In this document: piece after piece, positions 18,712-27,673 of the stretch
Layout of the letters: each line of letters starts with the position of its first letter
How positions within the stretch are numbered: position 1 is the stretch's first letter
NCBI RefSeq assembly: GCF_015694465.1
Contig: NZ_JADQDO010000002.1
Location: forward strand, 496,001-560,000
Source: Microvirga alba
GTDB taxonomy: Bacteria; Pseudomonadota; Alphaproteobacteria; Rhizobiales; Beijerinckiaceae
Length of the DNA stretch: 64,000 nucleotides
Reading direction: 5' to 3'
Notes under the pieces: generated by a model
The model's input: only the letters and a program-made list of their open reading frames with translations
What the model was told of the DNA's origin: nothing
Databases searched by the model: none
Position numbers and translations under genes: made by a program

Positions 18712-19308
18712 TCACCCGTTCTTGATGAGCTGCTTCAGCTTTCCGCGCCGGACATCCTCCGATTCCTGAAAGTTCGACGCGCCGTAGAAGTCGCCCTTAC
18801 TGTCCATCAGGAAGATCGTCGCCGTGTGGTCCATGGTGTAACCGGAATCGGTCGGGACCTTGCGGTAATAGACCTTGTAGGCCTTCGCCACCGCCGCGAT
18901 CTCCTCATCCGAGCCGGTCAGCCCGACGATGCGCGGATCGAAGGAGGAGAGATAGGTCTTCATCAGCTCCGGCGTGTCTTGCGCCGGATCGACGGTGACG
19001 AAGACCACCCTCATCTTGTCCGCATCCTTGCCCAGGGATTCGAGATCCTGGGTCAGGTCGTAGAGCGTGGTCGGGCAGACCTCCGGGCAATGGGTGAACC
19101 CGAAGAAGATCGCGAAGGGCTTGCCCTTCAAATCCTCGTCCGAGAACGGCTTGCCCTCTTGCGAGGTCAACTGGAACGGCCCGCCGATCGGCACCCGCGC
19201 CGCGTTCTGTTTCGGCTCGGGCACCAGCAACAGCACCGTGATGAGAAGCGCCAGCGCGGCGGTGAGAAAGAGGCCTAACGGCAACAACAGAGATCGTTTG
19301 AGAACCAT
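18712..19308 (-). CDS. SCO1/SenC family copper chaperone
   Basis: A 198-residue membrane-anchored thioredoxin-fold protein. One N-terminal transmembrane helix (LLLPLGLFLTAALALLITV) is followed by a periplasmic domain with the copper-binding CPEVCP motif and the distal histidine in TMDHTA. Sco proteins deliver copper to, or reduce, the CuA site of cytochrome c oxidase. ATG 19308 is chosen over the adjacent ATG 19311 because GGAG then sits 6 nt away. It is the last gene of a three-gene leftward operon with other copper-delivery genes, 56 bp after the YcnI-PCuAC gene. Confidence 0.93.
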   Translation of the reverse strand: MVLKRSLLLPLGLFLTAALALLITVLLLVPEPKQNAARVPIGGPFQLTSQEGKPFSDEDLKGKPFAIFFGFTHCPEVCPTTLYDLTQDLESLGKDADKMRVVFVTVDPAQDTPELMKTYLSSFDPRIVGLTGSDEEIAAVAKAYKVYYRKVPTDSGYTMDHTATIFLMDSKGDFYGASNFQESEDVRRGKLKQLIKNG

Positions 19309-19364
19309 CATCGTCTCCAGATCGGATGCCCCGCCGAAACGAGGCATCCCGTGACGGAAAACCG

Positions 19365-20312
19365 CTAGTGCTTATGCTCGGTCGCCGCGCCCTGACCGGC
19401 CATGGAGCGGATCGTGTAATCCACATTCACTGTCCCGGCCTTCTCGAAGACCAGCGTGCCCTTGAAGGTCTGGCCCTCCTTCAGCGGCTCCTTCAGGTCC
19501 ATCAACATGAGATGGTAGCCACCGGGCTTCAATTCGACGCTCTCGCCCGGCTTGATTTCAAGGCCGCCCTCGACCGGCTTCATGCGCATGACATTGTCCT
19601 GCACGGACATTTCATGCACCTCGACTTTTGAAGCCAATGGGAACGAGCCGCCGATCAGCCGGTCTGATTCCTTGCCCGTGTTGGTGATGCGCAGGTAGCC
19701 GCCGCCAACCTTCGCGCCCACCGGCGTCGCGCGCGACCAGGGTTGCTCGATCGTGAGCGCCCCCGCCTTGATCGCAGCGGGCGCGCCGGAGGCCGCAGCG
19801 ACGATCTTCACGCCGGGAGCGGGCGACTTGAGGCTGTGCGCATCCTGTCCGGCGGCCGGGATTTGCGTCCATTCCTCCTTGGCGGTGGCGCATTCCTGCA
19901 CGACCGGGAAATAGACCGTCTCGCCCGGCTGGAAGGCATCGGTCACCCGCGCCTGGAACACGAACTCGTCGTAATAGCCATCGTCGAGCGAACCCGACCA
20001 GACGATTCCGGTGACGCCCTCCGCGACCTGATCGCCATAGAGCTGATAGGTCTTGGCGTAGGCGCCTTTGGTGGTTTCCAGCGCCCAGCCCGCCTTGGGC
20101 ATCGGCTTGACCGCGATCACGCCCTCGGGGATGCGCACGCGGACCTTCAAGGTCGGCTGGCCTGCGCAGCCATGGCCGATGCGCACCACCGCCTTGTAGG
20201 TGGAATTAGGCGCGGCCTGCGCGGTCTCCAGCGTGGCGTGAGCGAAAACGGGCGAAGCAATGGCAATCGAGGCGGCCGCGACAAGCGCGCCACTGGTAAG
20301 CGACAGTTTCAT
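19365..20312 (-). CDS. YcnI (DUF1775)-PCuAC fusion, periplasmic copper chaperone
   Basis: A 315-residue exported protein. After a signal peptide ending SPVFA, residues ~20-170 form a YcnI/DUF1775 domain beginning at the mature N-terminal histidine (HATLETAQAAP), a known copper ligand in YcnI. Residues ~195-305 form a PCuAC (DUF461) domain with the HEM...MRM and HLMLM ligand motif. The C-terminus is His-rich (EHKH). PCuAC proteins pass Cu(I) to Sco or directly to cytochrome oxidase. The two are often separate proteins; here they are joined. ATG 20312 is preferred over an upstream start at 20357. The order is DUF2946, this gene, Sco1. Confidence 0.93.
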   Translation of the reverse strand: MKLSLTSGALVAAASIAIASPVFAHATLETAQAAPNSTYKAVVRIGHGCAGQPTLKVRVRIPEGVIAVKPMPKAGWALETTKGAYAKTYQLYGDQVAEGVTGIVWSGSLDDGYYDEFVFQARVTDAFQPGETVYFPVVQECATAKEEWTQIPAAGQDAHSLKSPAPGVKIVAAASGAPAAIKAGALTIEQPWSRATPVGAKVGGGYLRITNTGKESDRLIGGSFPLASKVEVHEMSVQDNVMRMKPVEGGLEIKPGESVELKPGGYHLMLMDLKEPLKEGQTFKGTLVFEKAGTVNVDYTIRSMAGQGAATEHKH

Positions 20313-20353
20313 GGGATTTGTCCTGAGTTTCGGTTGATAGGGTCGACGAAAGA

Positions 20354-20737
20354 TCAACCGAGGCGCGGCGGCGCGCGCGACCCCACCGGCAGGACTTTGG
20401 AGGCGACGCGAAGAAACGGCGTTTCCAGGGAAAAGCCGACGAGGATCGCGACGGGCAGAACCTGTTCAAGGACTGCGAAGGCTGGAACCGGTCCGGCAGC
20501 GGAAACCGAACCGTTGCAGCCCAATATGCAGCACACGCCGTCATGGGCCTTGGCCGGGGACTGATCCGGGCTCGGTGTCGCGTCCCACGCGCAGAGAATC
20601 CCCTGCGGCAGATTGACCGACCCCGCATGGAGCGCGCCGCTGAACGACAGAAGCAGGGCCTGCACAGCCAAGGCATAAGCGATCGTGGCCGTGATCGCGG
20701 CCCGCTTCCACCCGGTCATGAATGCCCTGTTCGCCAT
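20354..20737 (-). CDS. DUF2946-like small exported/membrane protein
   Basis: A 127-residue protein with an N-terminal hydrophobic segment (ITATIAYALAVQALLLSFSG) acting as signal or anchor. A cysteine/histidine motif, HDGVCCILGCN, lies near residue 65, followed by a second hydrophobic stretch. This layout resembles DUF2946, whose members lie next to copper genes. It is the first gene of the operon leading into the YcnI-PCuAC fusion (41-bp gap) and Sco1, so a role in copper handling at the membrane is inferred from context. The metal-binding assignment itself is not proven. Confidence 0.75.
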   Translation of the reverse strand: MANRAFMTGWKRAAITATIAYALAVQALLLSFSGALHAGSVNLPQGILCAWDATPSPDQSPAKAHDGVCCILGCNGSVSAAGPVPAFAVLEQVLPVAILVGFSLETPFLRVASKVLPVGSRAPPRLG

Positions 20738-20797
20738 GGCTGGGACATGACTCCTTCCCCATTCCTCGTCAACAACGGAAAAAGGGTGGCCGTAGGG

Positions 20798-20813
20798 TTA
20801 AAGGACCCTTAAC
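20798..20813 (+). promoter_or_regulatory. CtrA-type binding site upstream of ftsK
   Basis: TTAA (20798-20801), exactly seven bases, then TTAAC (20809-20813): a perfect TTAA-N7-TTAAC CtrA site within a 7-bp inverted repeat (GGGTTAA/TTAACCC). It is 55 bp from the ftsK start. CtrA is the alphaproteobacterial cell-cycle regulator and controls division genes, ftsK among them, in Caulobacter. Confidence 0.65.
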
Positions 20814-20867
20814 CCGCCTGTTCTAGAGTGACGGCGAGTCATTTTTAGATCCTGGTCGAGTCAATCG

Positions 20868-23474
20868 ATGCGCACGGTCCGCCGTTCCTCCAATTCCGCC
20901 TATGACGGGCTTTCCAGCGCCTTGCGGGCCTTTTTCGCCCGTCGGGCGCAGGAATTGATCGGCCTGTTCCTCATCGCGCTCTCCGGAGCCGTGGCGGTGG
21001 CGCTCGCGACCTGGTCCGTCGACGATCCGAGCCTGAACAATGCCACCGATCTGCCCGTGCGCAACATGCTCGGCTGGCCGGGTGCCATCGTCGCCGATCT
21101 GTTCATGCAACTCTTGGGGTTGGGCGCCATCGGGGCCCTGCTGCCGCTGGCGCTCTGGGGTTGGCGGCTGATGAAGTCGGGCGAACTCGGCCGCACGCAA
21201 CTGCGCCTGGTGCTCTGGGTTCTCGGCGCGGGTTCTGCGACCGCACTCGCCGGCACACTTCCCGCCACCGACCGCTGGCCCTTGCCGACGGGCCTCGGCG
21301 GCGTGGTGGGCGATGCGATTCTGGCCGGCGCGAAGGCCGTGACCGGCCTGTCGAGCGGCTCGTCGGTCGGCATTCTCGGCTTCGTCTTCGCGGGCATCGC
21401 GATTTTGAGCCTGACCGCCGCCTGCGGCCTCGGCCTCGCAGAGGAGCGGCATCGTCCGGAGCCGGAGGAATTCGAAGAGCCTCGCCCCGCCAAGCGGAAG
21501 CCCAAGACCTCCGATTGGGAGGATTCCGAAGATGTGGGGCATGACGAGCCCGGCTGGGGCATCGTGTCCCTCGGCGCGCTCGCCCATGGCCTGATGAGCG
21601 TGCGCGGAGCCGCGCGTCGCTGGAGCGAACGCCGCAACCACGACGAAGACGACTATATTCCCGCGCCCGGCGGCTCGAAACGCGGAGCGGCCGAGGCGGG
21701 CTTCACCCGCCGTGAACCGACCCTTGACGGCGCTCCGCCCCGCGCACGACCGGCGCCGGCCGCCACTCCGATGCATGACGAGGACGAGGAGCCTTGGGGC
21801 CCAGAGGACGATTACGCCCCCGCGCCACCGAGCGCCTCCAGGGTGTCACACCCCGAACCGACCCCGAACCGCGTGGCGCCAGCGCCGGCCGCGCCAAAGC
21901 CCGGCCGCCGCATGGCTCGCGAGGCGCAGCCTTCGCTGCTCGACAACGGCGATTACGCCCTGCCCGCGTTGAACCTCCTGGCCGAGCCGAAGAAGCCTGC
22001 GGGTCCCCTCGTCTCCGCCGACGCGCTGGAGCAGAACGCAACGCTTCTCGAAGGCACGCTCGAGGATTTCGGCGTCAAGGGCGAGATCATCAACGTGCGT
22101 CCCGGCCCCGTGGTCACGCTCTATGAGCTCGAACCCGCGCCGGGCACCAAATCCTCGCGCGTGATTTCGCTCGCCGACGACATCGCCCGCTCCATGAGCG
22201 CGATTTCGGCCCGCGTCGCGGTGGTGCAAGGCCGCAACGCCATCGGCATCGAATTGCCGAACCACAAGCGCGAAACGGTTTTCCTGCGCGAACTCCTGGC
22301 GAGCCAGGATTTCGAATCGACCAAGCAGAAGCTCGCGCTCTGCCTCGGCAAGACCATCGGCGGCGAACCGGTGATCGCGGATCTTGCCCGCATGCCGCAC
22401 CTGCTCGTCGCGGGCACCACCGGCTCCGGTAAATCGGTCGCCATCAACACCATGATTCTGTCGCTGGTCTATCGCCTCAAGCCTGAGGAATGCCGCCTGA
22501 TCATGGTCGATCCCAAGATGCTGGAATTGTCGGTCTATGACGGCATTCCGCATCTGCTCACGCCCGTCGTGACCGACCCCAAGAAGGCGGTGGTCGCGCT
22601 CAAATGGGCGGTACGCGAGATGGAGGATCGCTACAAGAAGATGTCGAAGCTCGGCGTGCGCAACATCGACGGCTTCAACGCGCGCGTCTCGGAAGCCAAA
22701 GCCCGTGGCGAGGTCATTACCCGCACGGTTCAGACCGGCTTCGAGAAGGAAACCGGGCAGGCGATCTATGAGGACGAGATCATGGATCTCGAGCCCCTGC
22801 CCTACATCGTCGTCATCGTCGACGAGATGGCCGACCTGATGATGGTGGCCGGAAAAGACATCGAAGGCGCGATCCAGCGTCTCGCCCAGATGGCACGCGC
22901 GGCGGGCATCCATGTGATCCTGGCGACGCAGCGCCCGTCGGTGGACGTCATCACCGGCACGATCAAGGCGAACTTCCCGACCCGCATCTCCTTCCAGGTC
23001 ACGTCGAAGATCGACTCACGCACCATTCTCGGCGAGATGGGCGCAGAGCAGCTGCTCGGCCAGGGCGATATGCTCTACATGGCGGGCGGCGGACGCATCA
23101 CCCGCGTCCACGGCCCCTTCTGCTCCGACGAGGAAGTAGAGAAGGTGGTGGCCCATCTCAAGCGCCAGGCCCGTCCGCAATATCTCGAAGCCGTCACGGC
23201 GGACGAGGACGAGGGCGGCGGCGGCGGCGACACGCCGGTCTTCGACCAGGGCGAGTTCGGCTCCGGCTCGGGCGATCTCTACGATCAGGCCATCGCCGTG
23301 GTCCTGCGCGACAAGAAGGCTTCGACCTCTTACATCCAGCGCCGGTTGCAGATCGGCTATAACCGCGCCGCCTCGCTCATGGAGCGCATGGAGAAAGAGG
23401 GCATCGTGGGACCCGCGAACCACGCGGGTAAGCGCGACATCCTGCTCGAGTCCGCCGGGGTGGACGAGGATTAA
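20868..23474 (+). CDS. ftsK: DNA translocase FtsK
   Basis: An 868-residue septal DNA pump that moves chromosome dimers to XerCD-dif and anchors at the division site. Four hydrophobic segments occupy residues ~25-190, followed by a Pro/Ala/acidic linker (~205-355). The motor domain has Walker [15 protein letters not shown], Walker [15 protein letters not shown] and the [13 protein letters not shown] signature. A C-terminal winged-helix gamma domain ([30 protein letters not shown]) reads KOPS. The length is normal for the alphaproteobacterial family. A CtrA-type site lies upstream and lolA and xthA follow, a conserved order in Hyphomicrobiales. Confidence 0.97.
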   Translation: MRTVRRSSNSAYDGLSSALRAFFARRAQELIGLFLIALSGAVAVALATWSVDDPSLNNATDLPVRNMLGWPGAIVADLFMQLLGLGAIGALLPLALWGWRLMKSGELGRTQLRLVLWVLGAGSATALAGTLPATDRWPLPTGLGGVVGDAILAGAKAVTGLSSGSSVGILGFVFAGIAILSLTAACGLGLAEERHRPEPEEFEEPRPAKRKPKTSDWEDSEDVGHDEPGWGIVSLGALAHGLMSVRGAARRWSERRNHDEDDYIPAPGGSKRGAAEAGFTRREPTLDGAPPRARPAPAATPMHDEDEEPWGPEDDYAPAPPSASRVSHPEPTPNRVAPAPAAPKPGRRMAREAQPSLLDNGDYALPALNLLAEPKKPAGPLVSADALEQNATLLEGTLEDFGVKGEIINVRPGPVVTLYELEPAPGTKSSRVISLADDIARSMSAISARVAVVQGRNAIGIELPNHKRETVFLRELLASQDFESTKQKLALCLGKTIGGEPVIADLARMPHLLVAGTTGSGKSVAINTMILSLVYRLKPEECRLIMVDPKMLELSVYDGIPHLLTPVVTDPKKAVVALKWAVREMEDRYKKMSKLGVRNIDGFNARVSEAKARGEVITRTVQTGFEKETGQAIYEDEIMDLEPLPYIVVIVDEMADLMMVAGKDIEGAIQRLAQMARAAGIHVILATQRPSVDVITGTIKANFPTRISFQVTSKIDSRTILGEMGAEQLLGQGDMLYMAGGGRITRVHGPFCSDEEVEKVVAHLKRQARPQYLEAVTADEDEGGGGGDTPVFDQGEFGSGSGDLYDQAIAVVLRDKKASTSYIQRRLQIGYNRAASLMERMEKEGIVGPANHAGKRDILLESAGVDED

Positions 23475-23591
23475 GCGCGCGGTTTGGGAACCGAATCCCG
23501 CGCGGCGCGTCATCGAATGGCTAAGCCATTGAATAGCCATACCGAACCGTTAGCGCACCGCCCTGTGTACAGAGTCGAGGAGTTTCTTCGG

Positions 23592-24560
23592 ATGCGGTTT
23601 TCGAGCCTTGCAGGCCTTGCGACGATCCTTGCCGCCACGGCGGGCGCGGGAGCGTTTCCGGCTGCGGCTCAGGTCCTTCCGATGGAGATGATCCTCCCGC
23701 CGCAGCGGCCCTCCGCCGCGCCCGCGACAATTGCCTCAGCGGCCGAGGGATTCAACCTCTCCGCCGCTCCCCTGCCGACCGCGACATTCCGACCGCACGC
23801 AGCGCAGCCGGCCGCCAAAGGGGAGGCCGACGCTCCCGCCAAGCCTGAACCCAAGGCGGAGCCGGCCATGGCTGCGCGAGCCCCGCTGCCTCCGGTCCGG
23901 CCGATGCCCCCCGTCGCGCAAGCGGAATTCCGCGCGGACGAGCCCATCGTCATCACACCGAAGCCCGTCGTGGCCGCCGCGGCTGGCGCTGCCGCGACCG
24001 CCAAGGTCGAGCACCTCTCGAACCAGGAGATCGTCGACCGGGCGAACGCCTATTTCACCGGCCTCGGCACGCTTGTGGCGGATTTCACGCAAATTGGCGG
24101 CGATGGCCGCAGGCTCGGCGGCACCCTCTATCTCCAGCGCCCCGGCAAGCTTAGGTTCGACTACGATCCGCCCGCGACCCTGGAAGTCATCGCAGACGGC
24201 ACCTCGGTCGCGGTGCGGGACAAAAAGCTCCTGACGCAGGATCTCTATTTCATCCAGCAGACGCCGCTGAAATTCCTGCTGCGCGAGCAGGTCAATCTCG
24301 GCCGCGACATCGCCGTCACCGGCGTCACCAGCGAGCCGAACTCCGTCCGCGTCAATCTGGAGGACAGCTCGACCCTCGGGGGCACCTCCCGCATTACGCT
24401 CTATTTCGATCCCGCGGTGCAAACCCTGACGCAATGGCGGATCGTCGATCCGCAAGGGTTCCAGACCGTGGTGATGCTCAATAAGACGGATCGCAGCAGG
24501 CGCATCGACCAGAGCCTCTTCCGCATTCCGAACGCGCCGACGATCGGCAGCAGCCGGTAG
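23592..24560 (+). CDS. lolA: LolA-like outer-membrane lipoprotein carrier
   Basis: A 322-residue periplasmic protein. The signal peptide LATILAATAGAGAFPAAAQ is followed by a low-complexity Ala/Pro region (~30-145), then a LolA domain: YFTGLGTLVADFTQ, GTLYLQRPGKLRFDYDPP and a closing DPQGFQTVVMLN. LolA ferries lipoproteins from LolCDE to the outer membrane. The long Pro/Ala insert before the domain makes it larger than E. coli LolA (~200 residues), a form seen in Hyphomicrobiales. ATG 23592 is the first start consistent with a signal peptide. It lies 117 bp after ftsK. Confidence 0.9.
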   Translation: MRFSSLAGLATILAATAGAGAFPAAAQVLPMEMILPPQRPSAAPATIASAAEGFNLSAAPLPTATFRPHAAQPAAKGEADAPAKPEPKAEPAMAARAPLPPVRPMPPVAQAEFRADEPIVITPKPVVAAAAGAAATAKVEHLSNQEIVDRANAYFTGLGTLVADFTQIGGDGRRLGGTLYLQRPGKLRFDYDPPATLEVIADGTSVAVRDKKLLTQDLYFIQQTPLKFLLREQVNLGRDIAVTGVTSEPNSVRVNLEDSSTLGGTSRITLYFDPAVQTLTQWRIVDPQGFQTVVMLNKTDRSRRIDQSLFRIPNAPTIGSSR

Positions 24561-24600
24561 AATAAGGACCGCCCGTATCGCTACCTTCCACCGGTGTCCT

Positions 24601-24632
24601 TCCGGGCTCCGCTTTCGCGGCCCCAGAATGAC
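24601..24632. repeat. Half copy of the 142-bp inverted-repeat element
   Basis: Only the right arm (TCCGGGCTCCGC ... GCCCCAGAATGAC) of the element at 18557, 35163 and 53297 is present. It is followed by a second CCCCGGAATGAC end at 24635-24645. Confidence 0.6.
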
Positions 24633-24723
24633 ACCCCGGAATGACAGTGGGACCTCCGGCGCGCTTCCCTCGCGAGAGAATCTGTCGTAGCCCGGAGAGG
24701 TCCGTCCGAAACGAGGCCTTGCC

Positions 24724-25536
24724 GTGAAACTGTCCGTCTCCACCTGGAACATCAATTCCGTCCGCCTGCGCATCGATCAGGTGCGCCGGTTCCTGCAAGA
24801 GCAGCGGCCCGACATCCTGTGCTTGCAGGAGACGAAATGCCCGGACGACAAGTTTCCGCTGAAAGAACTCCAGGCCTGCGGCTATCCCTTCGTCGTCCAC
24901 ATGGGCCAGAAGGGCTATAACGGCGTCGCGATCCTCTCCCGCTATCCATTTTCGCAGACCAGCATCATGGAAATGTGCGGCAGGGCCGATGCGCGCCACA
25001 TCACCGTGACCCTAACCCAGGCCAAGGCAGCCTCGGGCCTCGTGATCCACAACTTTTACGTGCCTGCCGGCGGCGATATTCCGGACCCGGAACTGAACGA
25101 GAAGTTCCGCCACAAGCTGCAATTCATGGAAGAGTTGCGTGGCTGGGGCGGCCGGGCAAAGCCCACCGCCACGCCCGCGATTCTCGTGGGCGATCTCAAT
25201 GTCGCGCCACTGGAACACGACGTCTGGAGCCACAAGCAGCTTTTGGACGTGGTCAGCCACACCCCCATCGAAACCGCCGCCCTGGAGGAATTGCGCCAGG
25301 AAGGCGGCTGGGCCGACGCCATGCGGCATATCAGGCCTGAACCGGAAAAGATCTATTCCTGGTGGAGCTACCGCTCGCCCGATTGGGCCGCCGCCAACAA
25401 GGGCCGCCGCCTCGACCATATCTGGCTGTCGCAGAACCTCGCCGGCACGATCCGCTCCGTCGAGGTCACCCGCGAAACCCGCGGCTGGGAGCGTCCCTCG
25501 GACCACGCGCCGGTGACGGCGGTGCTGGAGCTTTGA
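24724..25536 (+). CDS. xthA: Exodeoxyribonuclease III
   Basis: A 270-residue AP endonuclease/3'-exonuclease of the EEP superfamily used in base-excision repair. Conserved segments are STWNINSVRLR, DILCLQETKCPDDKFP (catalytic Glu), GYNGVAILSR, LVGDLNVAP (Asp/Asn) and the terminal WERPSDHAPVTAVLEL (catalytic Asp-His). GTG 24724 is chosen because homologues begin MKxSxSTWNINS. It follows lolA, separated by a half repeat element. Confidence 0.96.
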   Translation: MKLSVSTWNINSVRLRIDQVRRFLQEQRPDILCLQETKCPDDKFPLKELQACGYPFVVHMGQKGYNGVAILSRYPFSQTSIMEMCGRADARHITVTLTQAKAASGLVIHNFYVPAGGDIPDPELNEKFRHKLQFMEELRGWGGRAKPTATPAILVGDLNVAPLEHDVWSHKQLLDVVSHTPIETAALEELRQEGGWADAMRHIRPEPEKIYSWWSYRSPDWAAANKGRRLDHIWLSQNLAGTIRSVEVTRETRGWERPSDHAPVTAVLEL

Positions 25537-25546
25537 TTTTTCTTTC

Positions 25547-25732
25547 ATGAGTCTTTCTCGAATGACCGAAAAATCTCCCTTTCTCGTTTCGGCGAAATGG
25601 TTGGCCGACCATTTGAACCATGCGGATGTGGTCGTCGTCGACGCGCGCCTTCCGCCCGTTGGGATGACACCGAAGCCCGATCCCAAGGCCCTCTATCTGG
25701 CCGGTCATACGCAGGAGCGCCTTAACTTTTAA
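25547..25732 (+). pseudogene. Truncated sulfurtransferase (rhodanese/SseA-like), N-terminal remnant
   Basis: Sixty-one codons reading SPFLVSAKWLADHLNHADVV, then VVDARLPP and DPKALYLAGH. This matches the first ~55 residues of 3-mercaptopyruvate sulfurtransferase, which normally has ~280 residues and a catalytic cysteine near position 235. Similarity stops right after the AGH motif (family: AGHIPGA), where the frame runs into RLNF and a stop. No downstream remainder is seen; the next 490 bp encode an intact gene on the other strand. The fragment lacks every catalytic residue, so it is almost certainly non-functional, although it retains a good start codon. Confidence 0.75.
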
Positions 25733-26223
25733 GATTCGTCCGGCGCGACCGCCGGTATCTCCTCGCCATCGATCGCGATCAGTTTCTGGCGCACCTGCTC
25801 CAGCCCGCGCGACAGGCGGGTCAACTCCTCGGCCATCGCCTGTTCCATGGCGGCGGCGGCGGCGGGGAATTCTTCGAGCACGCGGCGCATCAGGCTGGGG
25901 GAGACCCGAATGACCGTCGAGGGCTCGCGGGCGGTGGCGGTCGCCGGGCGCTCGATGCGGGCGAACAAGGCCGCCTTGCCGATGACAGCCCCCGGCCCGG
26001 CGATGAAGGCCGCCGGCGATCCGTCGTCATTGGCGTCGAGCGCAATGGCGCCCTTCACAACCACAAAGCCGCCATCCGAGCGATCGCCCTTGCGAAACAG
26101 CGTGTCGCCCGCGCGTAGGACGCGGCTCTCGGCGGCAAAAGCCACGAGGCGAAGGGCGTCCCGGTCGAGCAGGTTGAACAGGGGCGCGCCGGACAGGATC
26201 GTGATGTCGTCTTCGAGCGCCAT
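25729..26223 (-). CDS. Cyclic nucleotide-binding domain protein
   Basis: A 164-residue protein consisting of one cNMP-binding beta-barrel: LRAGDTLFRKGDRSDGGFVVVKG, then AFIAGPGAVIGKAALFARIERPATATARE, which aligns with the phosphate-binding cassette (family: GE.AL...PR.A). A C-terminal helix follows. There is no helix-turn-helix, so it is not a CRP-type regulator. It lies 2 bp downstream of cenR on the same strand. In Brucella the CenR/OtpR gene is likewise paired with a cAMP-binding protein of this kind (established knowledge), so it probably feeds nucleotide or envelope-stress input into that pathway. Its 3' end overlaps the sulfurtransferase remnant by 4 bp. Confidence 0.88.
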   Translation of the reverse strand: MALEDDITILSGAPLFNLLDRDALRLVAFAAESRVLRAGDTLFRKGDRSDGGFVVVKGAIALDANDDGSPAAFIAGPGAVIGKAALFARIERPATATAREPSTVIRVSPSLMRRVLEEFPAAAAAMEQAMAEELTRLSRGLEQVRQKLIAIDGEEIPAVAPDES

Positions 26224-26225
26224 TT

Positions 26226-26912
26226 TTACGGGATCAGCTTGTAGCCGCCGGGCTCGGTGACGAGGATGCGGGCATTGGAGGGATCGGTTTCGATCTTCTG
26301 GCGCAGACGGTAGATATGCGTCTCGAGGGTGTGGGTCGTGACGTTGGAATTGTAGCCCCAGACCTCGGTCAGCAGGGTGTCGCGCCCGACCACGGCCTGA
26401 CCGGCGCGGTAAAGATAGCGCAGGATCGCCGTTTCCTTTTCCGTCAGCTTGAGCTTCGAGCCCTTTTCCGTGGTGAGGAGCTTTGAGCCCGGACGGAACG
26501 TATAATGGCCGATCTGGAACACCGCATCCTCGCTCGCCTCGTATTGGCGCAGCTGCGCCCGGATACGGGCGAGAAGCACGGCGAATTTGAACGGCTTCAC
26601 CACATAGTCGTTGGCACCGGCCTCGAGGCCCATCACCGTGTCGGTATCCGATCCTTGCGCGGTGAGCATGATGATCGGGCTGCGAAAGCCCTCGCGGCGC
26701 ATGACCTTGACCGCGTCGCGGCCGTCCATGTCGGGCAGGCCCACATCCATGATGGCGAGATCGATCCGGTCGACCTTCACCGCCTCGATGGCCTCGGCCG
26801 CCGATTCGGCGGTGACGACCTGAAACTCTTCGTAGAAGCCCAGCTGCTCGGCGAGGGTGTCGCGCAGGTCCCGATCGTCATCCACGACGAGGAGTCGGCT
26901 GGCATTCGACAT
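26226..26912 (-). CDS. cenR: OmpR-type response regulator CenR/OtpR
   Basis: A 228-residue response regulator. The receiver domain has acidic residues VVDDDRD, the phospho-acceptor in AIMDVGLPDMDG, a conserved Thr in MLTAQGSD and Lys in YVVKPF. The C-terminal winged helix includes LTEKETAILRYLYRAGQAVVGRDTLL and THTLETHIYRLRQKIE. The sequence closely fits CenR of Caulobacter and OtpR of Brucella, an essential or near-essential envelope regulator working with the kinase CenK. No kinase gene is adjacent. It heads a two-gene operon with the cNMP-binding protein. Confidence 0.88.
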   Translation of the reverse strand: MSNASRLLVVDDDRDLRDTLAEQLGFYEEFQVVTAESAAEAIEAVKVDRIDLAIMDVGLPDMDGRDAVKVMRREGFRSPIIMLTAQGSDTDTVMGLEAGANDYVVKPFKFAVLLARIRAQLRQYEASEDAVFQIGHYTFRPGSKLLTTEKGSKLKLTEKETAILRYLYRAGQAVVGRDTLLTEVWGYNSNVTTHTLETHIYRLRQKIETDPSNARILVTEPGGYKLIP

Positions 26913-27007
26913 CTCAAACCCTTCAACACGATGGAACTCAACGAGCGGTCAAAAGAAACGCGCCGACTTGCTGCAAGTCATCGCGCCCGCTCATGTCCTT
27001 TTATTCA

Positions 27008-27059
27008 CGCATGATCGTTTCGGAAAAGACTTAACCCACTTTTCTTGATCATGCTCTAG
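27008..27059. repeat. RIME-like palindromic repeat, copy 3
   Basis: CGCATGATCGTTTCGG ... TTGATCATGCTCTAG between cenR and the L,D-transpeptidase-like gene. Confidence 0.65.
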
Positions 27060-27119
27060 CCGTTAGAGTAGTCACTCCCAGCTTGACAACAAGGGCCTTG
27101 ACCAGCCCTTCCACTGCCG

Positions 27120-27653
27120 ATGAAGCGCACCCACGTCAACCTCATCCGCGTTTATCGATCTCCGCTCGACCATCGCCAGGGGCGACTGGAGGCCGGAAAT
27201 CTCGTGATGCCTTGCGCGCTCGGGCGTTCCGGCACGAGGCACGCCAAGCGTGAGGGCGACGGCGCATCGCCGGTGGGGCGGTTTGCCCTGCTCCAGGCCT
27301 TCTACCGGGCTGATCATGGTCCACGCCCCCGTTCGGGCCTGCGCCTGCGACCGATTCGCCGCGGCGACGGCTGGTCGGACGATCCGAAGGACCGGCGCTA
27401 TAACCGCCTCGTCCCGCTCCCCTGCGCCACGAGCCACGAGACCATGTGGCGGGACGACCATCTCTATGACATCGTGGTCGATATCGGCTGGAATCGTGGC
27501 CCCATCACGCGCGGAAAGGGCAGCGCGATCTTCCTCCACCTCGCCCGCCCCGGCTTCCAACCGACGGAGGGCTGCGTCGCCGTCGAGCAACGCATGATCC
27601 GCCGGCTGCTGGAGCGCGTCGGACCAAAAACCAAGATCGAAATCGTGGGATAG
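27120..27653 (+). CDS. L,D-transpeptidase-like (YkuD) domain protein
   Basis: A 177-residue protein with the YkuD catalytic signature: IFLHLARPGFQPTEGCVAV supplies the His and the Cys of the H-x(n)-GC motif, preceded by GDGASPVGRFALLQAFYR. YkuD enzymes form 3-3 peptidoglycan cross-links or attach proteins to peptidoglycan. No signal peptide is evident from ATG 27120 (start MKRTHVNLIRVYRSP), so either it is exported by another route or it belongs to the cytosolic subgroup of unknown role. Upstream lies a RIME repeat, and downstream it converges on the FkbM gene. Confidence 0.85.
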   Translation: MKRTHVNLIRVYRSPLDHRQGRLEAGNLVMPCALGRSGTRHAKREGDGASPVGRFALLQAFYRADHGPRPRSGLRLRPIRRGDGWSDDPKDRRYNRLVPLPCATSHETMWRDDHLYDIVVDIGWNRGPITRGKGSAIFLHLARPGFQPTEGCVAVEQRMIRRLLERVGPKTKIEIVG

Positions 27654-27673
27654 GAAGCCACGCGGCTGCTGCG

